DNA from: an uncultured Oscillospiraceae bacterium
GTDB lineage: Bacteria; Bacillota; Clostridia; Oscillospirales; Oscillospiraceae
NCBI GenBank assembly: GCA_905233385.1
Contig: CAJOEH010000009.1
Location: 1 to 64,000 of the forward strand
Length of the DNA stretch: 64,000 bases
Direction of reading: 5' to 3'
Shown here piece after piece: positions 42,068-51,396 of the stretch. The notes below the pieces were generated by a model, which worked only from the letters and a program-made list of their open reading frames with translations, had not been told where the DNA came from and made no database searches. The translations under genes were made by a program, and so were the position numbers. Every line of letters starts with the position of its first letter. Positions within the stretch are counted from its first letter, which is position 1.

Positions 42068-44103
42068 TCAGCCGCCGACGCGGGTGTAGGTGCCGCCCGG
42101 ACCGCTGCTGTAGACGTAGCCGCCCTCGTCGTTAAAATCGCTGATATATCGATAATAGTAGGTCGTGATCGTGTCGCCGTCCAGCGTGAAGGTGAAGTAT
42201 TCCGCCGTGGTCGCCTGCCACGGGTCGCTGCAGCTTGTCTCGCGCAGCGTCATCACGCCGGTGACCGGATCGAAGGTAAACGTGTTCGTGCTGATGATCG
42301 TGGTTTCAGCGTTCGTACCGAAGGCCGTTCCCTCCCAGGAAATAGTCAACGTTTCAGCGTCAACGACGGTGAAGGTCTTGACGGTCGAGGTGTATTCGTT
42401 GGTGAACAGCCACTGCCCGTTGAACAGATCCGCTACGTCCGCCGCCTCTTCCGTCGGCTCCGGATCGCCGGTGCCGGTCCGCACGTTGACTGACAAGCCG
42501 TTGAAGAACACAGGCTCGCCGTCCTTGAAGAGATTGCCGTCCTCGTCGGTCGTGTACTCGCTGTCGTCCGACGAGATCAGGATCAGCTCGCCGTTTTCAT
42601 CGTGCGTCCACATGACCTTCGTGCCGGTCGCCGGGTCGATGAGGACGCCGGTGCCGTTGTAGAAATCGAACGTGCCGCCGTCCTCGGACTCGGAATGCGT
42701 CTTCGGCAGCTCGCCGGTATAGGCCTCCTTTTCGAGCAGCTCGGTCATGACCTCCTCCTGCTTTTCCCGGATCGCCTTCCCGTACTCGTCCGCGTCGAAG
42801 CCGGAATTCGGCCCGATGCCGGAGTATTCGTCGATGATCTTGTTCGCCTCGGACAGCGGCACCTCATTGAGCGCGGGCGGCTTCGGATTCTCCGTCTTCT
42901 GCGCCGTCTCGATGTCCTCCTTGGGAATGCCGGCCTGCTCCATCGCGCCCTTGACAAGCTTCTGATCCGTGTCGGACTTGCCGGTCAGCGTGTCCCAGAG
43001 CGTGAACTCAAAGCCCTTGTCCGTGTGGGTCATCGTGCCGCTCATGATGCTGCCGCTGTCGGCGTAGTCGTAGGCCGACGTGCCGAGATAGGACGTCACG
43101 CCGAAAGCGTCGTTCTTGACGCCGTCGAGGTACTTGCTGTAAGACCCGTCGGCGGCGGGAGCTTGTGCGCGTTGAGTCCGATGCTCATCACGTTGAAGAC
43201 CTGCCCGATCGGCGCCATCTGGTTCTCGGTCTTTTCCAGCGCGGCGGTGTATTCGTTGCCGTCGCCGTTCGTCGTGATGATCGTGCCCGCCTGCCCGATC
43301 TCAAGCACCGTGTTGACGCCGTTCATCACGATGCCGCCGGTCTGCGCGACCGCGGCAAGGCCCGTCGCAGGACCGGCCACCGCGACCGAGGCGACGAAGC
43401 CCGCCGTCGTGCCCGCGGCCTTGAGCACGACCGCCGTCTGATAGCACTTGTTCGCGTAGTCGCCGAAGTCGTCGTAGGCCGCGCCCTCTAAGATCGCCTG
43501 CGCCTGCTTGAGCTGGGCGTAGGCGTGCTTTGCGTCGGTGCCGAGCTGGTTTGCGAGCGTCCGCACGCCCTTCATCGCGGGCGCGCTGTCATAGATCGCG
43601 GTGATCTCCTTCGCCCATTTGACCGCCGGAGGATCGTCCGCGGCGGAGGCTGTCAGGATAAAGCTTCCGGTCCGCGTCTGATAGGACGCGAGCGCCTCGC
43701 TCCGCGCCTGTCCGAGATAGGCGTCCGCGCCGGCGGCCTCGATCATCTCCGCCGTGTCGACCGCCGTTTCCAGCGTCGCGGCGAGCTTGTCCGCAGTCTC
43801 GAAGGCCGTGAGGGTGTCCGCGAGCAGCTGATCGTAGTCCTCCTTATCGCCCCGTTCGACGTCGTATTGCAGCAGCTTTTCCAGATACATCCGGGCGACC
43901 AGATACGAGCCGACGGCCATCGCCTGCGCGTCGTCGACGAGAGCGCGCTGCGGCGCGGGCTGCGGCACGGTCGCCTTGGCTCCGTGCAGGCCGTTCGCGG
44001 TTTTCCGCGCGGTCTGCGGCTCTGAAGAACCCGCGCAGCCGATCAGCGCGGCCAGCATGGCAAGCGCCAGCAGGAAGCACAGGAAGCGGCGAATCTTTCT
44101 CAT
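42068..44103 (-). pseudogene. Frameshifted large lipoprotein gene
   Basis: Two overlapping frames make one protein of ~680 residues. Part 1 (44103 down to 43096) starts with AAAGGAG-ATG, a lipobox LAALIGC, and a helical domain of ~330 residues. At about 43150-43165 the frame breaks within a CCGCCGCCG run: part 1 continues with a nonsense tail and stops, while the other frame reads DGSYSKYLDGVKNDAFGVTS without interruption into part 2 (to 42068), which ends in a beta-rich domain (LFNGQWLFTNEYTST). A single-base loss would explain it. It could be genuine inactivation, phase variation at a repeat, or a sequencing error. Confidence 0.8.
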
Positions 44104-44236
44104 AGCGTTGCTCCTTTCGTTTCGTCCCAATTTCCTATATCTGGATTGTATCATACGGCTCCGTCTTTTTCAACACGTTGCACGCGGCGCGGCAATTCTT
44201 CGCGCTGTCGCAAGTCAGTTTGAGGAGGTGATGGGA

Positions 44237-44461
44237 ATGAGCAGCGAAGTCCTTGTCGCGCTGTTGTCGCTCGCGGGGACGCTTCTGGGCAGTCTCGGCG
44301 GGATCCTCGCGTCCTCCAAGCTGACCAATTACCGTCTTTCGCAGCTGGAGCAGAAGGTCGACCGCCACAACAGCTTCGGCGAGCGGATCCCCGTTCTGGA
44401 AGAGAAGATGAAGGTCGTCAATCACCGGCTGGACGATCTGGAGGGGGTGATGAACCGTTGA
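44237..44461 (+). CDS. Phage XhlA-like small membrane/coiled-coil protein
   Basis: 74 residues from ATG 44237 with GGAGGTG upstream (an ATG at 44231 is too close to the site). N-terminal hydrophobic helix (VLVALLSLAGTLLGSLGGIL) followed by a coiled coil (LSQLEQKVDRHNSFGERIPV, LEEKMKVVNHRLDDLE). This is the layout of the first protein in Firmicute phage lysis cassettes. Stop overlaps the holin start by 4 bp. Confidence 0.82.
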   Translation: MSSEVLVALLSLAGTLLGSLGGILASSKLTNYRLSQLEQKVDRHNSFGERIPVLEEKMKVVNHRLDDLEGVMNR

Positions 44462-44643
44462 AAGAGCGTCTCGGAAAGCTTCTGACCATCAAGTCGCTGG
44501 TCACGCTGGGCGCGACCGCGATCTTTGCCGTCCTGTCTCTGCGGGGCAGGCTCAGCGCGCAGGAGTTCCTGACCGTCTACACCGTGATCGTAAGCTTCTA
44601 TTTCGGCACACAGTTTGAAAAATCCGGAGGTACCATGGCATGA
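44458..44643 (+). CDS. Phage holin-like protein
   Basis: 61 residues from a TTG overlapping the preceding stop. Hydrophobic helices at ~14-30 (LVTLGATAIFAVLSL) and ~40-54 (TVYTVIVSFYFGTQ), basic N-terminus. Position between the XhlA-like gene and the amidase identifies it as the holin. Its stop overlaps the amidase start. Confidence 0.82.
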   Translation: MKERLGKLLTIKSLVTLGATAIFAVLSLRGRLSAQEFLTVYTVIVSFYFGTQFEKSGGTMA

Positions 44644-45401
44644 AGATCTGTCTCGACGCCGGTCACAGCATCGGCTCTAACCCCAGCCCCGCCGACCCGA
44701 CCTACCGCGAGGGGACGCGGATGTTCGACCTGCAAACCTATCTGAAGCCCGCGCTGGAGCGGTACGGCTTCGAGGTCGTCTGCACGCGGCAGCGCGTGCA
44801 GGACAATCCCTCGCTCTATGAGCGCGGTACGATGGGTAAGGACTGCGGCCTGCTCCTGAGCCTGCACAGCAACGCCGTCGCGAACGAGCGCAACGACACG
44901 GTGGACTACGTGCGCGTCTACTATCCCGTCAGCCGGCGCGGGCAGGCGCTCGCAAAGGTCCTGTCGGAGACGATCGCCTCCGTCATGGGCACGGCGCAGC
45001 AGCCGCAGTTCGTCGTCCGCTGGAATTCGGCGGGCACCGCCGACTACTACGGCGTGATCCGCTACGCCGCCGCAGTCGGCACCTGCGGGATGATCCTGGA
45101 ACACAGCTTTCACACCCATCCGCGCGCGACCGAATGGCTGCTCTCGGACGAGAATCTGCGCGCGCTCGCCGAGGCGGAGGCCGCCGTCATCGCGGAATAC
45201 TTTGGAATGGAGGAATCGGAAATGCGTTACGATCTGCTCAAAGACGTCACGAACGAGGCCTATCGCCCGACCGTGGACAAGCTCCTCGAAAAGGGCTTCC
45301 TGCGCGGCAAGGGCGGCAGCGGCGAGGACACCGTGCTCGATCTCGGCGAGGACGCCCTGCGTCTGCTGGTCGTCCTCGATCGCGCCGGCGTCTTCGACTG
45401 A
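44640..45401 (+). CDS. N-acetylmuramoyl-L-alanine amidase (phage endolysin)
   Basis: 253 residues. Amidase_3 domain (~1-185): ICLDAGHSIGSNPSP with the first zinc His, a catalytic Glu in REGTRMFDL, LLLSLHSNAV with the second His, and GMILEHSFHTHP with the last Glu. The C-terminal ~60 residues (YRPTVDKLLEKGFLRGKGGSG) are a small cell-wall-targeting segment as in siphophage endolysins. No signal peptide: export would depend on the upstream holin. All three genes overlap, the classic lysis cassette, but no structural phage gene is near. Confidence 0.93.
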   Translation: MKICLDAGHSIGSNPSPADPTYREGTRMFDLQTYLKPALERYGFEVVCTRQRVQDNPSLYERGTMGKDCGLLLSLHSNAVANERNDTVDYVRVYYPVSRRGQALAKVLSETIASVMGTAQQPQFVVRWNSAGTADYYGVIRYAAAVGTCGMILEHSFHTHPRATEWLLSDENLRALAEAEAAVIAEYFGMEESEMRYDLLKDVTNEAYRPTVDKLLEKGFLRGKGGSGEDTVLDLGEDALRLLVVLDRAGVFD

Positions 45402-45527
45402 ACGTCCCGACTGCCGCAGGCGTCTTCGGCTGAACGTTCCGACCGCCGCAGGCAGGCTTTCAAAAAGTTCGGAAGACAAGCAACTCACGACTGTAGGCGT
45501 ATATAGATACGGTAAGTCGTGAGTTGC
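45387..45527. repeat. Tandem duplication of the amidase 3' end and a long hairpin
   Basis: A 32-bp unit (GGCGTCTTCGACTGAACGTC... at 45387) is repeated at 45419 with four changes, duplicating the last codons of the amidase gene. At 45480-45527, GCAACTCACGACT pairs perfectly with AGTCGTGAGTTGC, enclosing CGTAT-ATAG-ATACG. No T-run follows, so it is not an ordinary terminator. Confidence 0.75.
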
Positions 45528-45574
45528 GCAGTAAGTCGAAATATTCAATAATTACTACTTTTTTCAAAGCCCAT

Positions 45575-45676
45575 AGGGACAGATTGCACCCGCAGGGGGT
45601 AGGCCGCATCCGTAAGGCAGCATAGCTGCCAACGGCTGCGCACCCACGATTTGCTGCGCAAACCTCGCAATGACAG
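45575..45676. repeat. Family A palindromic repeat
   Basis: AGGGACAGATTGCACCC... ends CCTCGCAATGACAGG; the middle carries GGTAGGCCGCATCCG/CAGCATAGCTGCC inserts. Lies in the 430-bp gap between the lysis cassette and the next membrane protein; no gene is supported. Confidence 0.75.
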
Positions 45677-45732
45677 GCACGGCAGAATACGATACTCTAT
45701 TTCGACGGTTACGGACTTTTTTGACAGCCTGA

Positions 45733-45767
45733 AGCAGGCAGGGCCTCGGCCCTGCCTGCTTTTTTTG
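45733..45767 (+). terminator. Strong terminator
   Basis: AGCAGGCAGGGC-CTCG-GCCCTGCCTGCTTTTTTT. Confidence 0.92.
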
Positions 45768-45832
45768 TCTTGCGCTCCGGCAAAAACTGTGTTAGTATTG
45801 ACATATAGTCAAAAAAAGGGAGGTGGCCGCAT

Positions 45833-46999
45833 ATGGTGCATCATCAGATCGTTCAGGGCCTGATCCGTCAGCCTTCGCTGTTGTTCCTCGTCGGCGCGTT
45901 CGCCGTTCTGATGGCGCTGATGATCCCGGCATATTTCTACGTTTACCGTCCGAAGCTCAACTCAACGGAATGGATCGGCCGTCTTGACCGGCGCAGCTTC
46001 CAACCGCTGACCGCGGGCGCGCTGAATCTCGCGGATATCGTCTGGGGACTGCTCTCCATGCTCTGCGCGGCGTTCCTCTGGCTGGTTTACATCATCCTGT
46101 GGCGGAAGGTGCTGCTGCAAGACGGTCCGTTCGGTTTCATCCTGCGGCATCTGCGCAGCGCGATCCCGATCATGCTCATCGCGATCGCCCTGTATCTGCT
46201 GATCCGTCTTATGTACGGCAAGCCGCTCCCCGCGATCCTCTGCGCGATCCTCGGCTCCATCACGGTCCTCAACCAGCCGAAGGCGCTCGCGATGTTCACG
46301 GTGTCGCTGCTCTTCCTCTATCTCTGGGCGTGCACGCCCTACGATAAGCCGCTGTTCTTCAACGCGATCTGGCTCGCCCTCTCCGTCGCCGCCTACGGCC
46401 TCGCCCTGCTGTACAGCTTCCCGCTGATCTGGGCGGCTCCCTTCTACGCCGGCGTTTATATCGCCGTGCAGGTCCTCCGCTGGAAGCACGGCAACCCCGA
46501 GAGGCGTGGAAAGAAGCTCGCAGCTTCCATTCTGCTGCTCCTGCTGCTCCTGGCGGCGGGCTTCATCGCGGTGTGGCTCGCCTACTGTGTGCGGCATGAT
46601 ATGGGCTCTCCGATCATCCTCCTTCGCTCGTTCAGCTTCTATCGGCGGCTCATCCCCGCGATGCTCAGCAGATTCGCCACGCTGACGCACCGTTCGTCCT
46701 ACTGGGACGCGCTGAAATTCAGCGACTCGTTCTGCTTCATCACCGGCGTGATCGCCCTCGTCCCGCTGCTGCACGGCCTCATCAAGTTGCGCGACTCGCG
46801 CTGCCTGTTCCTGGTCCTTCTCCTGCCCTGCCTGCTCCTGGCTTGGTACTTCAGCGCGTGCTACGCGCTGATCCCGGTGTTCGCGATGATCATCGGCTGG
46901 TGCTGGAGCCTCTTTGTCCAGCGCGGCCGTCCCCTGTTCGCCGTCGGCTTTGCCGCGACGTATCTTCTGTTCCTCTTTGCGGAACTGTTCATTCACTGA
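45833..46999 (+). CDS. Polytopic membrane protein of unknown function
   Basis: 388 residues from ATG 45833 with GGGAGGTGG upstream. About ten transmembrane segments, including SLLFLVGAFAVLMALMIPA, IMLIAIALYLLIRLM, ILLLLLLLAAGFIAVWLAY and a C-terminal FAATYLLFLFAELF. One cytoplasmic basic loop (RWKHGNPERRGKK) near residue 220. No enzyme motif seen; the general shape resembles glycosyltransferase-type or transporter membrane proteins but I cannot assign it. A ribose-5-phosphate isomerase gene starts 15 bp after the stop, so the two may be co-transcribed. Confidence 0.78.
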   Translation: MVHHQIVQGLIRQPSLLFLVGAFAVLMALMIPAYFYVYRPKLNSTEWIGRLDRRSFQPLTAGALNLADIVWGLLSMLCAAFLWLVYIILWRKVLLQDGPFGFILRHLRSAIPIMLIAIALYLLIRLMYGKPLPAILCAILGSITVLNQPKALAMFTVSLLFLYLWACTPYDKPLFFNAIWLALSVAAYGLALLYSFPLIWAAPFYAGVYIAVQVLRWKHGNPERRGKKLAASILLLLLLLAAGFIAVWLAYCVRHDMGSPIILLRSFSFYRRLIPAMLSRFATLTHRSSYWDALKFSDSFCFITGVIALVPLLHGLIKLRDSRCLFLVLLLPCLLLAWYFSACYALIPVFAMIIGWCWSLFVQRGRPLFAVGFAATYLLFLFAELFIH

Positions 47000-47014
47000 T
47001 ATGGAGGTATTGCG

Positions 47015-47452
47015 ATGAAGATCTCTTTAGGCTGTGACCACGGCGGTCTGGAATTGAAAGAAACGATCAAGGCGCACCTTTTGGAGCGCGGCTTTGAGGT
47101 CAAGGACTGCGGCACCTACAATAAGGACAGCTGCGACTACCCCGATTATGCCCGTCCCGCCGCCGAGGCGGTCGCCTCCGGCGAATGCGAGCGCGGCATC
47201 CTCGTCTGCACCACCGGCATCGGCGTGTCCATCACCGCGAACAAGGTCAAAGGCGTGCGCTGCGCCCTGCTGTCCGACCTGATGTCGGCGAAGATGACCC
47301 GCCAGCACAACGACACGAACATGATGGCGCTCGGTCAGGGCGTCGTCGGCCCGATGCTCGCTTTGCAGATCGTCGACGTCTGGCTCGACACCGCCTACGA
47401 GGGCGGGCGGCATCAGCGCCGGATCGACAAGATGATGGCGATCGAAGGATAA
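47015..47452 (+). CDS. rpiB: Ribose-5-phosphate isomerase B
   Basis: 145 residues, typical for RpiB/LacAB. ISLGCDHGGLELKETIKAHL at the N-terminus, the phosphate loop and Cys base in ILVCTTGIGVSITANKVKG, RCALLSDLMSAKMTRQHNDTN and a C-terminal GGRHQRRIDK. Interconverts ribose-5-phosphate and ribulose-5-phosphate in the pentose phosphate pathway. A perfect terminator follows. Confidence 0.96.
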   Translation: MKISLGCDHGGLELKETIKAHLLERGFEVKDCGTYNKDSCDYPDYARPAAEAVASGECERGILVCTTGIGVSITANKVKGVRCALLSDLMSAKMTRQHNDTNMMALGQGVVGPMLALQIVDVWLDTAYEGGRHQRRIDKMMAIEG

Positions 47453-47466
47453 TCGACGTACAAGAC

Positions 47467-47510
47467 CAAATAAAAAGCAGACTGATTTTCAAATCAGTCT
47501 GCTTTTTCTG
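47467..47510 (+). terminator. Terminator of rpiB
   Basis: AAAAAGCAGACTGATTT-TCA-AATCAGTCTGCTTTTT. Confidence 0.95.
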
Positions 47511-47519
47511 TTCTGCCGG

Positions 47520-47610
47520 AAAATGAAGACGGGCTGACGCCATGATGAAGCGAAGGCGCCTCATTTCTTCATTAGCGAACGAAGGGAGCGTCTTCATTTC
47601 TTCATTAGCG
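47520..47610. repeat. Family D-like spacer repeat (TCATTTCTTCATTAGCG)
   Basis: TCATTTCTTCATTAGCG occurs at 47561-47577 and 47594-47610, 33 bp apart, with short hairpin-like inserts between, similar in design to the TTTCAC arrays at 40.8 and 41.4 kb. Confidence 0.65.
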
Positions 47611-47618
47611 CAGCGTCA

Positions 47619-48242
47619 TCATTCTATCCAGGATGCCCGTTTTTCGAAGTTCTGATAAAACCGCGCCATGTGGATGCCGTCCGCCAGCGCATGGTGGACG
47701 CAGAGGTTGACCGGCAGGAGGATCCTGTCTCCCTGCTCGAAGAACTTGCCGAAGGTGATCCGCACGTTGCTGTCCGCCGGGTCGGGCACAGGCAGGGAAA
47801 CGGACGTGAAGCTGACCCACGGCATACTGCTCACGAAGAACAGCCGCGCGGGGTCGTCCCCGTCGTCCAGGCTGCGGCTCTGCTTCGCCTTTTCGACCTC
47901 CGCCTGCGCGTAGGGCAGGTATTCGGCAAAGGGCTTCGCGCAGTCGAGCACGCAATAGCAATACGTTCCGTCCGGCAGCGCGACCGTATGGGAGCTGACG
48001 CAGCGCTCATACTCCACGACCCGATCGCCTTGGATGCGGCGGCGCAGCTCGGGCACGTCGTTCGCGGCGTTGACCGCGCAGTAGAGCGCGGTCAGGAAGA
48101 ACGGCCAGCCGTTTTCCAGCACGGTCCGCCTTAGATGCGTGACGTCGCAGTTGACCGTCATGGAGACGTAGGGCACGGCGAAGCCTCGGAAGAACTCGAA
48201 CTGCCCGCGCCGCGGGTCGTTCGTCATGTCGATGAGCTTCAT
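47619..48242 (-). CDS. CatA-like (type A chloramphenicol acetyltransferase fold) protein
   Basis: 207 residues, close to the ~215 of type A CAT. Catalytic motif VNLCVHHALADGIHMARF near the C-terminus (HHxxxDG), and the central PWVSFTSVSLP strand. The fold transfers an acetyl group from acetyl-CoA, to chloramphenicol in resistant enzymes. Clostridial chromosomal homologues often do not confer resistance, so the acceptor is uncertain. Starts on the last bases of gltX (ATGA overlap). Confidence 0.9.
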   Translation of the reverse strand: MKLIDMTNDPRRGQFEFFRGFAVPYVSMTVNCDVTHLRRTVLENGWPFFLTALYCAVNAANDVPELRRRIQGDRVVEYERCVSSHTVALPDGTYCYCVLDCAKPFAEYLPYAQAEVEKAKQSRSLDDGDDPARLFFVSSMPWVSFTSVSLPVPDPADSNVRITFGKFFEQGDRILLPVNLCVHHALADGIHMARFYQNFEKRASWIE

Positions 48243-49885
48243 GCGAGCGTCTCCATCGCGGCGCGGATGCGGGAAACGGACCGTTCGCTGCCGAGCAGGC
48301 TCATGACGGTGTAGAGGTCGGGCGAATTAGTCCTGCCGGTCACGGCGACGCGCAGGAAGGTCGAAACGTCCGCGACGGAACCGGGGTAAGCGTCGGGATC
48401 CGCCTTGTACTCCTTCATGTCGGCGGCGAAGCCGATCCCGGCGGTGACCGCCTTGACCTTGTCGAACCACGTCGTTGCGTCGTCGTTCGGGTCGTAGACC
48501 GCGAGGAACTTTTCGAGCGCGGCGCGGATGACGGCGGGCTCGAAGCCCTCCGGGAAGCCCTCGGAGACGAAGTACTCGTCATAGAAGAAGCTCATATACG
48601 GCCGGACGTCCTTCCAGGTCGCGAAATCCTTGCGCGGCTTCTTGCCGCCGCGGCCGATCGCTAAGATCGCCTTGGCGTAGGCAGGGTCGCGCTTCAGGAC
48701 GGCGGCGAAATCGGGGTCGAATTCCTCGGCGTACTCCAAAGAAAGCGTATAGACCTGCTCCGCGTCCATGCGGGCGATCTCGTTCTTGGAGACGTCGCAC
48801 AGCTTCGCGTAGTCGAACAAGGCTCCCGCGGGATTGAGCTTCTTATAGGAGAACTTGAAGTCGTCGGACGGCGCGGTCGGATTCGCCTTGCGCCAGTCCT
48901 CGTAGTTGGAGTTGAGCAGGGTCATGATATACTCGTAGACCGCGCTGACCGGGAAGCCCTCTGCCTTGTAGTAGGTCAGGGCGAACTCGGGGTCCTTGCG
49001 CTTGGAGAGCTTGCGCTTGGAGGCGCCGTCCATCTTCATCAGCGGGCCGATGTGGACGTACTTCGGGATCTTGAACCCCAGCGCGCGGAAGAGCTGGAGA
49101 TGGAACGGCAGGCTCGGCAGCCACTCGTCGCCGCGAACGACGTGGGTCGTGCGCATGAGATGGTCGTCGACCGCGTGGGCGAAGTGATAGGTCGGGATGC
49201 CGTCCGATTTCAGGAGCACCTGGTCGATGTCGTTCTCCGTGACGTTCAGGACGCCCTTGACCAGATCGGTGAATTTGAACTTGTTTTCGATCGAGCCCTC
49301 GGAACGGAAGCGAAGCACCCAGGGCTTGCCCGCCTCGACCGCCGCCTTGATCTCCTCAAACGGGCGGTCGCGCCAGACCGCGTACTCGCCGTAGTAACCG
49401 AAGTTGACCTTCCGCGCCTCCTGCTTTTCGCGCATGGCGGTCAGCTCCTCCTCCGTGCAGAAACACGGATAGGCCGCGCCCTGCTCGACCAGCTTCTTGG
49501 CGTAGACGTGGTAGATATCCGCGCGCTGCCGCTGGCGGTAGGGGCCGTAGTCGCCGCTCTCGCCGTCGACCGTCACGCCCTCGTCGAAGCGGATGCCGTA
49601 GTGCTTGAGCGTGCTGATCAGCACCTCCACCGCGCCCGCGACCTCGCGCTTGGCGTCCGTGTCCTCCACGCGGAGAAACAGCACGCCGCCGGACTGGTGC
49701 GCCATTCGCTCGGAGATCAGGCCCTGCACCAGATTGCCCAGATGGACGAAGCCCGTCGGCGACGGCGCCATGCGGGTGACGACGGCGCCCTCGGGGACGG
49801 CGCGCTCCGGGAAACGCGCCTCCAGCTCCTCCGGCGTCATCGTGACGTCTGGAAATAAATAATTCGCAAGTGCGATCGTATCCAT
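48239..49885 (-). CDS. gltX: Glutamate-tRNA ligase (class I)
   Basis: 548 residues, longer than the usual ~480. HIGH-type motif APSPTGFVHLGNLVQG, then the zinc-less insertion, KMSKS-type KRKLSKRKDPEF and a long all-helical anticodon-binding region. Charges tRNA-Glu (and often tRNA-Gln in species lacking GlnRS, for later amidation). The N-terminal extension MDTIALANYLFPDVTMT (~30 residues before the HIGH motif) is typical of Clostridial forms. Co-transcribed with the CAT-like gene. Confidence 0.95.
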   Translation of the reverse strand: MDTIALANYLFPDVTMTPEELEARFPERAVPEGAVVTRMAPSPTGFVHLGNLVQGLISERMAHQSGGVLFLRVEDTDAKREVAGAVEVLISTLKHYGIRFDEGVTVDGESGDYGPYRQRQRADIYHVYAKKLVEQGAAYPCFCTEEELTAMREKQEARKVNFGYYGEYAVWRDRPFEEIKAAVEAGKPWVLRFRSEGSIENKFKFTDLVKGVLNVTENDIDQVLLKSDGIPTYHFAHAVDDHLMRTTHVVRGDEWLPSLPFHLQLFRALGFKIPKYVHIGPLMKMDGASKRKLSKRKDPEFALTYYKAEGFPVSAVYEYIMTLLNSNYEDWRKANPTAPSDDFKFSYKKLNPAGALFDYAKLCDVSKNEIARMDAEQVYTLSLEYAEEFDPDFAAVLKRDPAYAKAILAIGRGGKKPRKDFATWKDVRPYMSFFYDEYFVSEGFPEGFEPAVIRAALEKFLAVYDPNDDATTWFDKVKAVTAGIGFAADMKEYKADPDAYPGSVADVSTFLRVAVTGRTNSPDLYTVMSLLGSERSVSRIRAAMETLA

Positions 49886-49903
49886 TGTGCTTACCTCTGC
49901 CTG

Positions 49904-50509
49904 TTACTTCTTAAAATACTTCGTAAAGTTGAAGCCCGTGAACACCCAGTCGGCCTCCTCGAGCTCGTCCGAGGTCTTGAGGATGTCGAGGTACCATTTC
50001 CCCTCGACCCTGATCATGACCAGCGGGATGGGATCTCTCGTCAGCTTCTTGTCGGGAATATTGACCTCCACGAGGACGATCGCCGCCTCCTCCACGTAGC
50101 CTTCCGCGGTATCGAAGTACCGGGTGTAGAGCTCGTCGATGTCCTTGACGTCGTCCGCGTCCAGCGCGCGGCTGTCGCGGATTCTGACGCTCGCCTGATC
50201 CAGGCTCAGCGTATCGGAAATATAATCCGTCACCGCGGGAGGCAGCAGCTTCAGCGCCGCGTTCGCGTCCATTTCGATGATCGCGTCGCACAGGTCGTCC
50301 GCCGCGTTCTCCGCGCCGTTGCCGGAAAAGGCCATGGAGATCGCGATGATCAGCACCACCAGCACCGCCGCTGCGCCGAGAATCATAAACAAGCGTTTTT
50401 TCTTTGCGGGATCCTTCGCGCCGTTCACCGGCCTCGCCATCTGCTCGCCGCAGGACGTGCAGAACTGCACGTCGGACGGATTGGACGCGCCGCATCTGGG
50501 ACAGTTCAT
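49904..50509 (-). CDS. Zinc-ribbon single-pass membrane protein
   Basis: 201 residues: N-terminal zinc ribbon (CPRCGASN and CTSCGEQM, residues 3-23), transmembrane helix at ~40-60 (LFMILGAAAVLVVLIIAI), then ~140 extracytoplasmic residues of a beta/helix domain resembling the DUF4878/lumazine-like lid domains (KWYLDILKTSDELEEADWVF). Common in Clostridia; function unknown. Eighteen bases separate it from gltX, so likely the same transcript. Confidence 0.85.
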   Translation of the reverse strand: MNCPRCGASNPSDVQFCTSCGEQMARPVNGAKDPAKKKRLFMILGAAAVLVVLIIAISMAFSGNGAENAADDLCDAIIEMDANAALKLLPPAVTDYISDTLSLDQASVRIRDSRALDADDVKDIDELYTRYFDTAEGYVEEAAIVLVEVNIPDKKLTRDPIPLVMIRVEGKWYLDILKTSDELEEADWVFTGFNFTKYFKK

Positions 50510-50640
50510 ACAGATTTCTCCTTCTATTCTATAGTAGCTCTATTCTAATACAGCGTCCTTTCTTTGTCAAGCAAAGCCGGAGAGACCGCGGTCCCTCCGG
50601 CTTTGCACTTGAATTTTCATTTGTATCTGCTATAATGGAA

Positions 50641-51222
50641 TCATCCGCGCGGCAGGAAGATCACGCTGCACAGCAGGATGGCGAGCACGGGGATCGCCGC
50701 GCCCGCGACAAACTGCGCCGCGGAATGTCTGCCGAGCTTTTTGCTCGCCCAGAAGACGGGCGTGAGCAGCACATAGGCGATCAGAAACCACGGATTGGCG
50801 TACAGCGCGAGCATCGCGATCGGGCCGGAGCAGCCGCAGGCGTGGCCGCTCGCCTTGAAGTGCAGCAGCGTGCAGACCGCGATCCCGATCCCGGAGATCA
50901 GATAGGTCCCGAACATCACCTTTTCCGTCGCCGTTCCGCCGTCCAGCATGACGAACAGGAAGCCGCCGATATAGCCGGCGATTGAAAACGCGACCGCCAG
51001 ATTGCGCTGGCCGTCCCTGCCCTTTTCCCGCAGCGACGGGATCGCCACGGAGATCGGGTAGGCCAGCAGCGGCGCGGCGGTGAGAAAGCCCAGCGCGGCG
51101 AAATAGTGCCCGGTCGAAGCGAAGCTGCCCGGCAGAAGCAGGAGCAGCAGCGTGCACAGGAGCGCCGCAAGCACCGGCGCGGTCGTCAGGACGCGGATGG
51201 TTTTGGCGATTTTATTTGTCAC
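50641..51222 (-). CDS. Membrane protein, distant PAP2-like candidate
   Basis: 193 residues with five or six helices. A KASGHACGCSGPIA loop recalls the SGH core of PAP2 phosphatases, and the FASTGHYFAALGF stretch near residue 35 might hold a second; the full three-motif PAP2 signature is not visible. Starts GTGACAAATAAAA-type ATG with GGGAGTGATC upstream. Possibly a lipid phosphatase-like protein without proven activity. Confidence 0.6.
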   Translation of the reverse strand: MTNKIAKTIRVLTTAPVLAALLCTLLLLLLPGSFASTGHYFAALGFLTAAPLLAYPISVAIPSLREKGRDGQRNLAVAFSIAGYIGGFLFVMLDGGTATEKVMFGTYLISGIGIAVCTLLHFKASGHACGCSGPIAMLALYANPWFLIAYVLLTPVFWASKKLGRHSAAQFVAGAAIPVLAILLCSVIFLPRG

Positions 51223-51396
51223 GAGATCACTCCCTTTGCGTCGTTCGTCTTAGTATTACCAAACCGAGGCAATTTTGTCACGCCACGGATCGGAGTTTCG
51301 CCGGAACGCGCCGGAGACGCCCCTCTACGACGGGTCGACCCCGACTCTACCGACAGTAGAATCCCTGTAATTTCAAGCTTTCAGGAAGGTACCCAC

